Assembly (NCBI RefSeq): GCF_023516215.1
Contig: NZ_CP097349.1
Location: 1,426,001 to 1,490,000, forward strand
Origin: Cytobacillus pseudoceanisediminis
GTDB taxonomy: Bacteria; Bacillota; Bacilli; Bacillales; Cytobacillaceae
Reading direction: 5' to 3'
Length of the DNA stretch: 64,000 nucleotides
Part shown: piece after piece, positions 44,812 to 54,107 of the stretch
Layout of the letters: each line of letters opens with the position of its first letter
Position numbering within the stretch: the stretch's first letter is position 1
Position numbers and translations under genes: made by a program
The notes under the pieces: generated by a model
Seen by the model: only the letters and a program-made list of their open reading frames with translations
Databases searched by the model: none
Told to the model about the DNA's origin: nothing

Positions 44812-46065
44812 ATGAGTCAACTAAGCTATATGCTCCGTACTTTAATCGTTATTATCCCGACTGTATTGATCATAAGCGTTGCAGTATGCGTTGGTAATGG
44901 ATTGAAAGGCAATGCGTTTTGGATTACCATTGCTTTTATTATGATTCTCGGTTCGCTTGCTGGAATATTATCCGCATTTATGAACTACCGAAAGTTTATT
45001 GCACCCATCAGCAAAATTAATGCCTTTATCGATGAACTTGCAGATGGAAATATGTCCACAAGACTTGACGAAAAATCAGTGGGACAGCTTGGATCGATTG
45101 CTTCAGCTTTGAATCATACTGCAGCTGCCTGGCAGGAAGTGCTGAATAAAGTGGTTATAGCTTCTAACGAAGTCACACAATATGCACAGCAGCTATCATC
45201 AGGTGCCCAGCAGACAAATATGGCAACAAGCCACATAGCTGAGGTCATTGAAGAAGTAGCAGCAGGTGCCGATAATCAGGTCAAGGGGGTCGGAACTGCT
45301 TCCCATGTCATCATGCAGATGTCCGAAAGCCTGACACAGGTTGCGGCAAATTCAGAACAGGTTACAGAGCAAATCAACGATTCACTGGAAAAGGCAAATC
45401 ATGGTTCTGCATCCATTTCAACAGCAGCATGCCAAATGAACTCCATTCATGTAAATGTACAGGATTTATCCAAAGTAGTAAAAGGCCTTGGCCAGCGGTC
45501 ACAGGAGATCGGAAAGATTATCGAAGTGATTACAGGCATTGCCGCTCAAACAAATCTTCTGGCTTTAAATGCTGCTATTGAAGCGGCCCGCGCAGGAGAG
45601 CAGGGAAAAGGCTTTGCCGTTGTAGCAAACGAGGTTAGAAACCTCGCTGAAAAGTCTGCAGAATCCACCCTGCAAATCAGCCAGCTGATATCAAAAATCC
45701 AGGAAGAAACCAATCAGGTTGTCCAGACAATGGACTTGGTTAATCATGAAGTAACTGAAGGAATGGAAGTCATGAAGGATGCAGGTGATTCTTTCGCACA
45801 AATCCAGCAGTCAGTCAGCACGGTGACGAATCAAATGGAGGAAGTCGCTTCAGCCATTCAGCAAATGTCTGTCGGTTCGCAGAAAATGGTTCAGTCCATG
45901 GACGAAATTTCCCATGTGGCAAATGAATCAGCCATGGCCACACAAAGTGTACTTGCTTCAACGGAAGAACAGGCTGCATCAATGGAGGAAATTTCACTCT
46001 CTGCTGACCAGCTTACGAGCATGGCGGAGGATTTGAAAGGGTTGATCAGCAGATTTAAGTTATAG
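44812..46065 (+). CDS. Methyl-accepting chemotaxis protein without an extracellular sensor domain
   Basis: About 417 aa. Two adjacent membrane segments (about residues 8-28 and 32-54) are joined by only a few residues, followed by a HAMP-like linker and the signalling domain with the hairpin tip [45 protein letters not shown]. Glutamine/glutamate methylation helices flank it. With no ectodomain it must sense the membrane, the cytoplasm or another protein. The start is ATG 44812, 8 nt after AAGGGG; ATG 44788 is also in frame but lacks a ribosome-binding site. Confidence 0.9.
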   Translation: MSQLSYMLRTLIVIIPTVLIISVAVCVGNGLKGNAFWITIAFIMILGSLAGILSAFMNYRKFIAPISKINAFIDELADGNMSTRLDEKSVGQLGSIASALNHTAAAWQEVLNKVVIASNEVTQYAQQLSSGAQQTNMATSHIAEVIEEVAAGADNQVKGVGTASHVIMQMSESLTQVAANSEQVTEQINDSLEKANHGSASISTAACQMNSIHVNVQDLSKVVKGLGQRSQEIGKIIEVITGIAAQTNLLALNAAIEAARAGEQGKGFAVVANEVRNLAEKSAESTLQISQLISKIQEETNQVVQTMDLVNHEVTEGMEVMKDAGDSFAQIQQSVSTVTNQMEEVASAIQQMSVGSQKMVQSMDEISHVANESAMATQSVLASTEEQAASMEEISLSADQLTSMAEDLKGLISRFKL

Positions 46066-46095
46066 AGTTTAGGTCAAAAACCTAAACTCTTTTTA
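46065..46095 (+). terminator. Rho-independent terminator after MCP gene
   Basis: GAGTTTAGG-TCAAAAA-CCTAAACTC with T-rich tail. Confidence 0.92.
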
Positions 46096-46123
46096 TTATT
46101 ATTGTGTATAGGAGAAGTTTTAT

Positions 46124-47077
46124 TTGATCGAAAAAGAAAGGAGGGTACCAGAAATCATTATGCAGCTTCATGCACTTTTAAGGCGTATTCCAGAAATGGA
46201 ACATGGGAGGGAGAAAGCTGCATCTGAATTAAACAAGCGCAAAGCTGGATTTATAGGTGAACAAAAGCTGGATTATTATTTAGATTTTCTGGATGAAAAG
46301 AAATATAGAATCTTTCATGGGCTGCGTCTTTCAAATAGAAAACAATTTTTTCATATGGATACTTTACTCCTTACAAAAAGATTTGCCATGATCCTTAAGG
46401 TAAAAAACTGGAACGGAACCTTCATCCTTGAACCCAATTTCCACCAGCTCATCCGAATCCATAACGAAAAGGAGGAAGCTTTCCACGACCCGATTTCCAA
46501 AGCTGAACACCAAAGCCGGCAATTAAAAAAGAGGCTGGCTGCAAATGGTTTCCCGGATATCCCGATAGAATTTGACGTCTTTATCAGCAGTCCTTCCACC
46601 ATCAAAAAATCACCTTCTAAACAAACCTCCAGTAAAGTTCTTCATGCACACCGACTATTAAGTAAACTGACCTCTATTGAAAAATCATATTCTATTGAGA
46701 GATTAAATGAAAAACAAATAAAAAAATTAGCCATACACTATTGAAAAAACATGTCAGAGCATGAAATGGATGTAATGAAATTTATAAAAATAAATCCAGA
46801 TACAATTCTTACTGGTGTGCACTGTCCTCAATGTGGCTCACTGCCAATGATTTATCATTGGGGATTGTGGAGATGTCCAGTATGTAAAACCACTTCCGAT
46901 ACGGCACATCATCAAGCTGTAGAGGATTATATTTATCTGATTAAACCGTCAATTACAAATGCTGAATTTCGCAAGTTTCCCCATTTAACATCTGTTTTTT
47001 CTGCACCAAGACTACTTGGCCAGATGAATCTTCAGCATGGCGGTGAAAAGAAGAATAGGTATTATATAAAACCTTGA
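46124..47077 (+). pseudogene. NERD-domain protein interrupted by an in-frame TGA
   Basis: The first open part (46124-46744; TTG start behind GGAGAAG) carries a NERD nuclease-related domain (GEQKLDYYLDFL, HMDTLLLTKRFAMILKVKNW). The second part (46751-47077) is in the same frame after TGA-AAA-AAC and holds the C-terminal zinc ribbon (CPQCGSLPMIYHW...CPVCKTTS) and the tail found in full-length Bacillus NERD proteins of about 315 aa. Joined, the two parts align along the whole family. This break is a stop codon, not a homopolymer shift. Either the gene is broken or the halves are made separately; an internal ATG at 46751 has no good ribosome-binding site. Confidence 0.8.
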
Positions 47078-47100
47078 TTGGAGACCTCTAATTGTGAACT

Positions 47101-47214
47101 TTGCAAATAAAAACCTTAAACTTGCAAATAAATTTAAAAATTTGCAAATAAAAACACCAAACTAACAAACAAACCTAAAATTCAGCAAACAAATCAGTAA
47201 AACTTGCAAACAAA
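47101..47214. repeat. A-rich repeat with 20-21-bp period
   Basis: TTGCAAATAAA at 47101, 47122 and 47142, with diverged copies near 47163 and 47183 (AACAAACAAA, AGCAAACAAA) and TTGCAAACAAA at 47204. It fills most of the gap between the NERD and mvaB-like genes. Confidence 0.75.
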
Positions 47215-47235
47215 ACTTTCAGCCGCCATCTCAGA

Positions 47236-47264
47236 CCCAAAAAAGCCACCCGCAAAGATGGCTT
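47236..47264 (-). terminator. Rho-independent terminator of the mvaB-like gene (minus strand)
   Basis: On the minus strand AAGCCA-tctttgcggg-TGGCTT is followed by T-rich sequence (read from 47264 down to 47236). Confidence 0.85.
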
Positions 47265-47273
47265 TTCCTGCAA

Positions 47274-48158
47274 TTAAGCTATTCCCGCCTTCATCAACAT
47301 CCCATCAAGCGGCCGTTCCATCACTGTTTCCATCCACTTTGCTGTTTCCAGTACTGAAGGAAGGTCTGTCCCTGTATTAACACCCATTCCGTGGAACATA
47401 TTGATCATATCTTCTGTACAAACATTTCCGACTGCTTTTGGGGCAAATGGACATCCGCCAAGCCCGGCAATGGAGGAATCAAAGCGGCGGACACCTGCCT
47501 GATATCCCGCCAAAACATTTGCCAGTCCCAAACCGCGTGTATTATGGAAATGGAGGCCAAGCGAAAGGTCCTTTCCAAAGGCATCAAAAAATGACTCTGC
47601 TATTTTTTGGACCTGGATGGGATAAGCCATACCCGTTGTATCAGCGAGGGTGATTTCCGTACAGCCGGCTTCTATAAATCTCTCTGCCACTTTCAGGACG
47701 TTTTCCAAAGGTACATCACCTTCAAAAGGGCAGCCGAATGCCGTTCCCAACACCCCTGCCACACCCTTTCCTGATGCAGCTCCTTCCTTAATCACTAAAG
47801 AGAGTTCTCCAACAGCCTGCTCAACAGTCCTTTTCACATTCCGTAAATTGAATGAATCACTTGTTGTTGTAACAACATGAAGAAAATCCACATCGGTCTT
47901 GAGTGCCCGTTCAAGACCAGAGCGGCTTAAAACCAGGCCGCCGAACCGGACGCCATTTCTTTTAGGAAGCGATTTCAAAACTTCCTCTGCATCAGCCATG
48001 GGAGGAACAACCTTCGGATTGACAAAAGAAACAGCTTCTATATTGCGGATGCCGGAATCAATTAATCTTGTAATCAAATCAACTTTTGTTTCCGTTGGAA
48101 CAATTTTGCACTCATTTTGCAATCCATCGCGCGGACCAACTTCACAAATTTCAATCAT
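47274..48158 (-). CDS. HMG-CoA lyase-family protein (possible citramalyl-CoA lyase)
   Basis: 294-aa TIM-barrel lyase. EVGPRDGLQNE carries the catalytic arginine-aspartate pair, LHFHNTRGLGLAN the metal histidines, and AGLGGCPFAPKAVGNVCTED the catalytic cysteine loop. Relatives cleave 3-hydroxy-3-methylglutaryl-CoA to acetyl-CoA and acetoacetate, or related acyl-CoAs. With a CoA-transferase and LeuCD-like genes divergently encoded, cleavage of citramalyl-CoA to acetyl-CoA and pyruvate is a plausible alternative. It overlaps the GntR stop by 4 nt, so the two are co-transcribed. Confidence 0.88.
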   Translation of the reverse strand: MIEICEVGPRDGLQNECKIVPTETKVDLITRLIDSGIRNIEAVSFVNPKVVPPMADAEEVLKSLPKRNGVRFGGLVLSRSGLERALKTDVDFLHVVTTTSDSFNLRNVKRTVEQAVGELSLVIKEGAASGKGVAGVLGTAFGCPFEGDVPLENVLKVAERFIEAGCTEITLADTTGMAYPIQVQKIAESFFDAFGKDLSLGLHFHNTRGLGLANVLAGYQAGVRRFDSSIAGLGGCPFAPKAVGNVCTEDMINMFHGMGVNTGTDLPSVLETAKWMETVMERPLDGMLMKAGIA

Positions 48159-48826
48159 TTTACTTCCTCCTTTAGCAGATGAATGTTTTTAATTTGTTCC
48201 AGGTGCTTCAAAACATGATCACGGCCTTGATAAATATGCTCATGCATGGCAATGCGGGCACGCTCGGGTTCCCGATTTTTGATTGCTTCCAAAATGGTTT
48301 TATGTACCTCTAGGGATTGTTTAAGCTGAAAGCTGTTATACCAATAGAAGGATCTGAACACGATTGGAACCACGACAACCTTTGAAATATGGAAATGTAT
48401 ATGCTCATTTTTTGAAGCAGCCACTATCGTTTCATGAAACTTCTGGTTTACCTGAACAATATCTTTCAGGCTGTCCATATCAGATTCCACATATCGGCTA
48501 ATGGCTTCTTCATATAAAATATTAGCTCTTTCCATTTCCAGCAGATCATTTTCTGTCCGGTGTATCGCCGCCTGACTGGCAGCGTACCCTTCCAGAAGAG
48601 TGCGCAGGTCATAGATTTGCCGGATATCATCTTTTGTAAAATGCCTTACGCTGACACCGCGCTTTAATGGAATGACGAGGCCTTCTGCTTCAAGCTGCTT
48701 AATAGCCTCTCTAATAGGAGTGCGGCTAAGATTCATTTCTTTAGCCAATGATTCCTCAGCAAGCCGCATGCCAGGGACAAATTTCCCTTCAATAATGGCA
48801 TCTCTAATAAATTCGTATGCATCCAT
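48155..48826 (-). CDS. GntR-family regulator, FCD subfamily
   Basis: 223 aa. Winged helix at residues 1-70 (MDAYEFIRDAIIEGKFVPGMRL; LSRTPIREAIKQLEAEGLV), then a helical FCD domain with the ligand residues in QKFHETIVAASKN and a late histidine (AMHEHIYQ). Three copies of TTGTATACAA occur between this gene and the divergent CoA-transferase, two of them over that promoter, which strongly suggests repression of both directions. The effector is probably the pathway acid or its CoA ester. Confidence 0.9.
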   Translation of the reverse strand: MDAYEFIRDAIIEGKFVPGMRLAEESLAKEMNLSRTPIREAIKQLEAEGLVIPLKRGVSVRHFTKDDIRQIYDLRTLLEGYAASQAAIHRTENDLLEMERANILYEEAISRYVESDMDSLKDIVQVNQKFHETIVAASKNEHIHFHISKVVVVPIVFRSFYWYNSFQLKQSLEVHKTILEAIKNREPERARIAMHEHIYQGRDHVLKHLEQIKNIHLLKEEVK

Positions 48827-48844
48827 ATCAACACCTCAATTGTA

Positions 48845-48854
48845 TTGTATACAA
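48845..48854. promoter_or_regulatory. GntR operator copy 1
   Basis: TTGTATACAA, perfect palindrome 19 bp upstream of the GntR start: autoregulation site. Confidence 0.75.
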
Positions 48855-48952
48855 ACAGAAGTATTATTACAACAAATATTCTGAATATTTATTATAAAAC
48901 ATGATTATATAAGGCTTTTTAATGAAATTTCAGAAAAATAATAAAATTTACA

Positions 48953-48990
48953 TTGACTTATTGTATACAAACAATTAAATTTGTATACAA
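48953..48990 (+). promoter_or_regulatory. Promoter with two GntR operators before the CoA-transferase operon
   Basis: TTGACT (48953-48958), 17 nt, TAAATT (48976-48981). TTGTATACAA occurs at 48961-48970, in the spacer, and at 48981-48990, just after the -10, exactly 20 bp apart, so two dimers could bind the same DNA face and block the polymerase. Confidence 0.75.
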
Positions 48991-49046
48991 GATTAAGAAA
49001 ATTAAAACTTAACAGTGCATTCAAGAAATATCAGGGAGGGAAATCC

Positions 49047-50249
49047 ATGTCAGAAAAACAGCTTCCACTGGAAGATATCAGAGTCATCGAGCTGGGCACG
49101 CTTTTAGCAGGACCATTCTCCGGACGGCTTCTAGGTGACTTCGGTGCTGAAATTATTAAAGTCGAGCCTCCGGGTAAATCAGATCCCATGAGAAATTGGG
49201 GAAAATCAAAAGATGGAATAGGGCTTTGGTGGCCTATTCAATCGCGGAATAAAAAATCGATTTCGTTAAATCTCAGGGAGGAAGAAGGACAGCAGGTTTT
49301 AAGGGAGCTTATTAAAGAAGCCGATGTTGTCATTGAGAATTTCCGCCCGGGGACAATGGAAAAATGGAATCTATCCTATGAAGCACTTTCCGAAATCAAC
49401 CCTAAATTAATCATGGTACGGACTTCGGGCTATGGACAGACAGGACCCTATAAGCATCGAGCAGGATTTGGCAGCGTCGGTGAAGCAATGGGCGGGCTCA
49501 GAAATGTAACCGGTTTCCCTGACAGGCCGCCATCAAGAATTGGTGTATCAATGGGTGATACGCTGGCTGCACTTTTTGCTACAATTGGCTGTCTTGTTGC
49601 ATTACACGAGAGGGAGCGCTCCGGAAAGGGACAGGTTGTCGATACGGCCCTCTATGAATCTGTATTCTCCGTAATGGAAAGCATTATTCCGGATTATCTT
49701 TTAGCAGGATACATAAGGGAAAGGATGGGCAATATCCTGCCAGGTGTAGCTCCCTCCAACATTTACTTCACGCAGGACAAAACTTACATCGTTATAGGAG
49801 CCAATGCAGATGGAGTGTTCCGCAGGTTATGCGAGGCCATGGAGCAGCCGGAATTGGCAGATGACACAAGATTCGCGACCCACCATGCAAGAGGAGAAAA
49901 CATGAAGCTTCTTGATTCCATGATCGAGGAATGGACAAAGACTCTCCCTGCTAAAGAAGCGCTTAAAATTCTTGAAGATAAGGGCGTTCCATCAGGGCTC
50001 ATTTATACAGCTAAAGATATTCTGGAAGATCCGCATTATAAGGAACGCGACATGATTATTAAAGTAGATCATCCGCAGCTGGGAGAATTCCCGATGCCTG
50101 GCATTGTGCCAAAATTAAGCAGGACACCAGGGGAAGTGAAGCATGCCGGCCCGGAAGAAATGGGCAAGCATAATCATGAAATATACACTGGCCTTCTTGG
50201 GTTCGATGAAGAGAGATTAGAAGAATTGAAGAAAAATAATATCATTTAG
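49047..50249 (+). CDS. CaiB/BaiF-family CoA-transferase (possible succinyl-CoA:citramalate CoA-transferase)
   Basis: 400 aa. Motifs: IRVIELGTLLAGPFSGRLLGDFGAEIIKVEPP, VVIENFRPGTMEKW, RTSGYGQTGPY and GQVVDTALYES, with the catalytic aspartate. This pattern is close to the class III transferases acting on C4/C5 hydroxy-diacids (malate, citramalate, itaconate). The start is ATG 49047 after AGGGAGGG, not the upstream TTG frame. Operon with leuCD-like genes 12 nt downstream. Confidence 0.9.
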   Translation: MSEKQLPLEDIRVIELGTLLAGPFSGRLLGDFGAEIIKVEPPGKSDPMRNWGKSKDGIGLWWPIQSRNKKSISLNLREEEGQQVLRELIKEADVVIENFRPGTMEKWNLSYEALSEINPKLIMVRTSGYGQTGPYKHRAGFGSVGEAMGGLRNVTGFPDRPPSRIGVSMGDTLAALFATIGCLVALHERERSGKGQVVDTALYESVFSVMESIIPDYLLAGYIRERMGNILPGVAPSNIYFTQDKTYIVIGANADGVFRRLCEAMEQPELADDTRFATHHARGENMKLLDSMIEEWTKTLPAKEALKILEDKGVPSGLIYTAKDILEDPHYKERDMIIKVDHPQLGEFPMPGIVPKLSRTPGEVKHAGPEEMGKHNHEIYTGLLGFDEERLEELKKNNII

Positions 50250-50261
50250 GAGGGCTTCAAA

Positions 50262-51689
50262 ATGGGGCGGACCTTATATGAGAAAATCTGGGAAAAACAT
50301 GTAGTCGTGGATGAACAGGATCAGCCTTCCCTTTTGTACATTGATCTTCATTTAGTGCATGAGGTCACATCACCACAGGCATTTGAAGGCTTAAGAATTA
50401 AGAATCGCAAAGTGAGAAGGCCGGATCTGACTGTGGCTACCATGGATCACAGCATCCCAACAACCGACCGTTCTCTTCCTTTTAAAGACCAAATCGCCAA
50501 AAAGCAAGTTGACGCTCTGGCAAACAACTGCAGGGAGTTTGGCATACAGCTTTTTGACCTGGATAGCCGAAATCAGGGTATTGTACACGTCATTGCCCCG
50601 GAGCTTGGCTTAACACAGCCCGGGATGACCATTGTCTGCGGTGACAGCCATACCTCTACACATGGAGCTTTCGGGGCACTTGCCTTTGGCATTGGCACAA
50701 GTGAAGTAGAACATGTCCTTGCCACTCAGACATTAAAGCAATTTAAATCCAAAACATTAGCAATTAATATACATGGCACTTTGCCGCAAGGAACTACTGC
50801 CAAAGATCTTATACTTTCAATCATTGGAAATTATGGCCACGATTTTGCTACTGGCTATGTTGTGGAGTATCGCGGTGAAGCGATTCGTAATTTAACAATG
50901 GAAGAGCGAATGACCATTTGCAATATGAGCATTGAAATGGGAGCAAGGGCAGGACTGATTCAGCCTGACGAAAAAACCTTCAATTATTTGAAAGGGAAAC
51001 AAGCATTTCCTGATGGAATGGAGTGGGAAGAGGCTCTTGCAGAATGGAAGAAATATTATACTGACGAAGATGCCGAATTTGATCTGACTGCTGACTTTAA
51101 TGCAGATGAAATAATCCCGCAGGTTACCTGGGGGACAAATCCAGGCCAGGTGGCAGGTATTACAGAAGTTATACCGCTAATGGAAGATCTGCCTGCAGAT
51201 CAAATAGGACCAGCTAAAAAAGCATTAAAGTACATGGGCCTTCAGCCAGGAACACCCATTACAGAAATAGGAATCAATAAAGTCTTTATCGGCTCCTGTA
51301 CAAACAGCCGAATAGAAGATCTTCGAAAAGCGGCAAAAATCGTAAACGGTTACAAAGTTGCTGAACAGGTGGAAGCGCTAGTTGTTCCTGGTTCACAGCT
51401 TGTAAAAATGCAGGCAGAAGCTGAAGGTCTAGATCAAATTTTTATCAGCGCCGGTTTTCAATGGAGAGAAGCAGGATGCAGCATGTGCCTCGGTATGAAT
51501 GAGGATTTGGTTCTTCCGGAAGAACGCTGTGCATCGACCTCCAACCGGAATTTTGAAGGCAGGCAGGGAAGAAATGCGAGGACCCATTTGGTCAGTCCTG
51601 AAATGGCTGCTGCTGCAGCGATTGCCGGCCGGTTTATAGATGTAAGGGAGTGGCCTGTTAAATATAGCAAGGAGGTCAGTGTACAATGA
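50262..51689 (+). CDS. 3-isopropylmalate dehydratase-family large subunit (LeuC-like)
   Basis: 475 aa, full-length. Active-site signature [20 protein letters not shown] and 4Fe-4S cysteines in [14 protein letters not shown] and GCSMCLGMN are intact. Sequence is very close to leucine-pathway LeuC, yet the gene lies in a catabolic operon with a CoA-transferase and transporters rather than with leuA/leuB. Hydration of citraconate or mesaconate to citramalate is therefore as likely as a leucine role. It overlaps the small subunit by 4 nt. AGGAGGGC ribosome-binding site. Confidence 0.9.
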   Translation: MGRTLYEKIWEKHVVVDEQDQPSLLYIDLHLVHEVTSPQAFEGLRIKNRKVRRPDLTVATMDHSIPTTDRSLPFKDQIAKKQVDALANNCREFGIQLFDLDSRNQGIVHVIAPELGLTQPGMTIVCGDSHTSTHGAFGALAFGIGTSEVEHVLATQTLKQFKSKTLAINIHGTLPQGTTAKDLILSIIGNYGHDFATGYVVEYRGEAIRNLTMEERMTICNMSIEMGARAGLIQPDEKTFNYLKGKQAFPDGMEWEEALAEWKKYYTDEDAEFDLTADFNADEIIPQVTWGTNPGQVAGITEVIPLMEDLPADQIGPAKKALKYMGLQPGTPITEIGINKVFIGSCTNSRIEDLRKAAKIVNGYKVAEQVEALVVPGSQLVKMQAEAEGLDQIFISAGFQWREAGCSMCLGMNEDLVLPEERCASTSNRNFEGRQGRNARTHLVSPEMAAAAAIAGRFIDVREWPVKYSKEVSVQ

Positions 51690-52291
51690 AGTCTTTTACC
51701 AGATCTACAGGCATAGTTGCTCCACTTGATGCTGCAAATGTTGATACAGATGCCATCATTCCAAAACAGTTTTTAAAAAGAATTGAAAGAACTGGGTTTG
51801 GCGAATTCCTCTTCTACGAATGGCGATACGAAGATGGCAGGGAAAAACCGGATTTCATTCTAAATCGGGAACCTTACCGGAATGCACCGATTCTGCTGGC
51901 AAGGAAAAACTTTGGCTGCGGCTCATCCAGAGAGCACGCACCCTGGGCGATTGCAGAATATGGGATTAGAGTGATCCTGGCATCATCATTCGCAGATATT
52001 TTCTATAATAATTGTTTTAAAAATGGCATCCTGCCAATAGTCTTGCCTGAAAAGGATATTGAAGTTTTGTTTCAAAAAAGCAATGAATCACCTGGTTATC
52101 AGCTGAGCGTAGATTTAGAGAATCAAAGAATTGAGGACTCCTTCGGGTACATGGTCGAATTCGATATCGTTTCTTATCGAAAAGATCAGCTGTTAAAGGG
52201 GCTGGACGAAATCGGGGCCACGCTTCAATCAGCTGAATTAATTGACTCCTATGAATCGGCACATAAGATTTTCTATAAGCTGGAGGTTTAA
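51686..52291 (+). CDS. 3-isopropylmalate dehydratase-family small subunit (LeuD-like)
   Basis: 201-aa swivelling domain. [21 protein letters not shown] and the hallmark [18 protein letters not shown] are present. It pairs with the LeuC-like subunit translated just upstream (ATGA-type overlap). The 26-nt gap to the next gene has AAAGGGAGG. Confidence 0.92.
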   Translation: MKSFTRSTGIVAPLDAANVDTDAIIPKQFLKRIERTGFGEFLFYEWRYEDGREKPDFILNREPYRNAPILLARKNFGCGSSREHAPWAIAEYGIRVILASSFADIFYNNCFKNGILPIVLPEKDIEVLFQKSNESPGYQLSVDLENQRIEDSFGYMVEFDIVSYRKDQLLKGLDEIGATLQSAELIDSYESAHKIFYKLEV

Positions 52292-52317
52292 AATTTCAGC
52301 AAAAGGGAGGAAGCCAT

Positions 52318-52578
52318 ATGGAAAACAGAACGATAAAAGAACCTATTCGAAAAAAATGGATTTGGATAGTCCTCGCCATCATTACACTTGGAGTAGTACC
52401 CTGGTATTTTCCGGATGCAGCAGCTGAGCCCTATATTCTAGGGTTTCCGTTATGGGCATTTATTTCGACAGCTTTTTCCATTATCATGTGCGGATATTTA
52501 AGCTGGCTTTGTGTGAATGAGTGGAATATCGTAGAGGAACAGGAAGAAGCCGAAAAAGCAAAGGGGGATAAATCATGA
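52318..52578 (+). CDS. DUF3311 small membrane protein
   Basis: 86 aa, two hydrophobic helices (about residues 13-32 and 38-62) with charged ends. DUF3311 proteins are encoded directly before sodium:solute symporters and are thought to be accessory subunits. Here it overlaps the symporter start by 4 nt, so translation is coupled. Confidence 0.85.
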   Translation: MENRTIKEPIRKKWIWIVLAIITLGVVPWYFPDAAAEPYILGFPLWAFISTAFSIIMCGYLSWLCVNEWNIVEEQEEAEKAKGDKS

Positions 52579-54083
52579 ATGATTTAGCTTTTGCAGGCAC
52601 AGATGGGATCATTATTTTATCAGCCTTTGCCATAATCATGCTGTTAATTGGATACTTATCGGGCAGAGGTGAGAAGAACCTTCATCACAGTCTTTCAGGG
52701 TACTATCTTGCCGGAAGGAATCTCGGTTTTATCGCACTCTTTTTCACCTTATATGCGACGCAATATAGCGGGAATACCATTGTCGGATATGCCCCAACAG
52801 CATATAGGACAGGTTTCTCGTGGATTCAGTCCATTTCATTTATGACAATCATTATCGGAATCTATTTACTGTTTGCACCAAGATTATATGTCATTGCAAA
52901 GAAAAGAAACTTTGTTACACCTACTGACTGGATCGATCACCGCTTCAAATCGAAAGCAGTCACATTGCTTAGTATTTTTCTTATGCTTTGGGGGCTTGGA
53001 AACTATCTTTTAGAACAGCTTGTAGCAATCGGCCAGGCTGTATCAGGGATGACAGGCGGAACAATCCCATACCAAATAGCTGTTATCGTCTTTGTAGCTG
53101 TTATGCTTGCCTATGAGTGGATGGGCGGAATGAAGGCAGTTGCTTTTACGGATGTTATGCAGGGTATTGTTCTTATGATCGGAATCATTGTCTTCCTCAT
53201 CGGCGGCTTGTATCTCGTCGGAGGCAATTTTTCTGATGTTACAAGGTATGTAGCAGATCTGGAGCCTGCAAAAACGGCAGTCCCTCCAATGGAAGTGAAT
53301 ATCAACTGGCTGAGTATGCTCCTGCTTGTTGGACTGGGAGCAAGTATTTATCCGCATGCTGTTCAAAGAATATATTCTGCGCAAAGCGAGAAAACCCTGA
53401 AGAAATCATTTGCCCGCATGGCATGGATGCCGCCAATTACAACTGGGCTTGTATTTATGGTAGGCATTATTGGAATTATGCTTTTTCCTGGACTGGATAA
53501 GACTGGGTCTGAACAGCTCGTAGGACTGATGGCCAATGAGATCGCTGCCATTAATCCATTTTATTACTGGATTATGATCATCTTCTTTGGCGGGATTGTT
53601 GCTGCCATTATTTCTACAGCCGACTCAGTTTTGCTCAGCTTTTCATCCATGCTCTCAAATGACGTATATGGAAAATTCATCAATCCTAAAGCAACTGAAC
53701 ATAAGAAGGTCATGGTCGGAAAAGTGTGCGGAATCATTGCCATCATCTTTCTTCTGTGGATTGCCTGGAATCCACCGGGAACGCTATATGAAATTTTCGT
53801 CCTAAAATTCGAATTGCTTGTTCAGGTTTTCCCGGCTTTTGTACTGGGCTTATATTGGCAGCGTTTATCAGGAAAGGCTGTCTTCTGGGGGATGCTGGCA
53901 GGCGCTATATTAGCAGGATTGCTTACTCTTACAGGCTATAAAACCATCTATGGAATTCACGGCGGCGTCATTGGATTAGGATTGAACTTCTTTATCTGTA
54001 TTGCAGGTTCTCTATTAGGTCCTGCTGTTTCAAAGAGCAAAGTTCTGGAGGAAGATTTGTCTGCACTCAATTTAAAGGCATAA
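52575..54083 (+). CDS. Sodium:solute symporter (SSS family)
   Basis: 502 aa, about 13 membrane segments, typical for SSS. LAGRNLGFIALFFTLYATQYSGNTIVGYAPTAY forms the first substrate/Na+ helices, and GGIVAAIISTADSVLLSFSSML, in helix 8, carries the conserved Na2-site serines. Substrate unknown; the operon suggests a C5 dicarboxylate or a related short acid. Confidence 0.9.
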   Translation: MNDLAFAGTDGIIILSAFAIIMLLIGYLSGRGEKNLHHSLSGYYLAGRNLGFIALFFTLYATQYSGNTIVGYAPTAYRTGFSWIQSISFMTIIIGIYLLFAPRLYVIAKKRNFVTPTDWIDHRFKSKAVTLLSIFLMLWGLGNYLLEQLVAIGQAVSGMTGGTIPYQIAVIVFVAVMLAYEWMGGMKAVAFTDVMQGIVLMIGIIVFLIGGLYLVGGNFSDVTRYVADLEPAKTAVPPMEVNINWLSMLLLVGLGASIYPHAVQRIYSAQSEKTLKKSFARMAWMPPITTGLVFMVGIIGIMLFPGLDKTGSEQLVGLMANEIAAINPFYYWIMIIFFGGIVAAIISTADSVLLSFSSMLSNDVYGKFINPKATEHKKVMVGKVCGIIAIIFLLWIAWNPPGTLYEIFVLKFELLVQVFPAFVLGLYWQRLSGKAVFWGMLAGAILAGLLTLTGYKTIYGIHGGVIGLGLNFFICIAGSLLGPAVSKSKVLEEDLSALNLKA

Positions 54084-54107
54084 AAGCCAAAAAAGAGATG
54101 ATAAATT

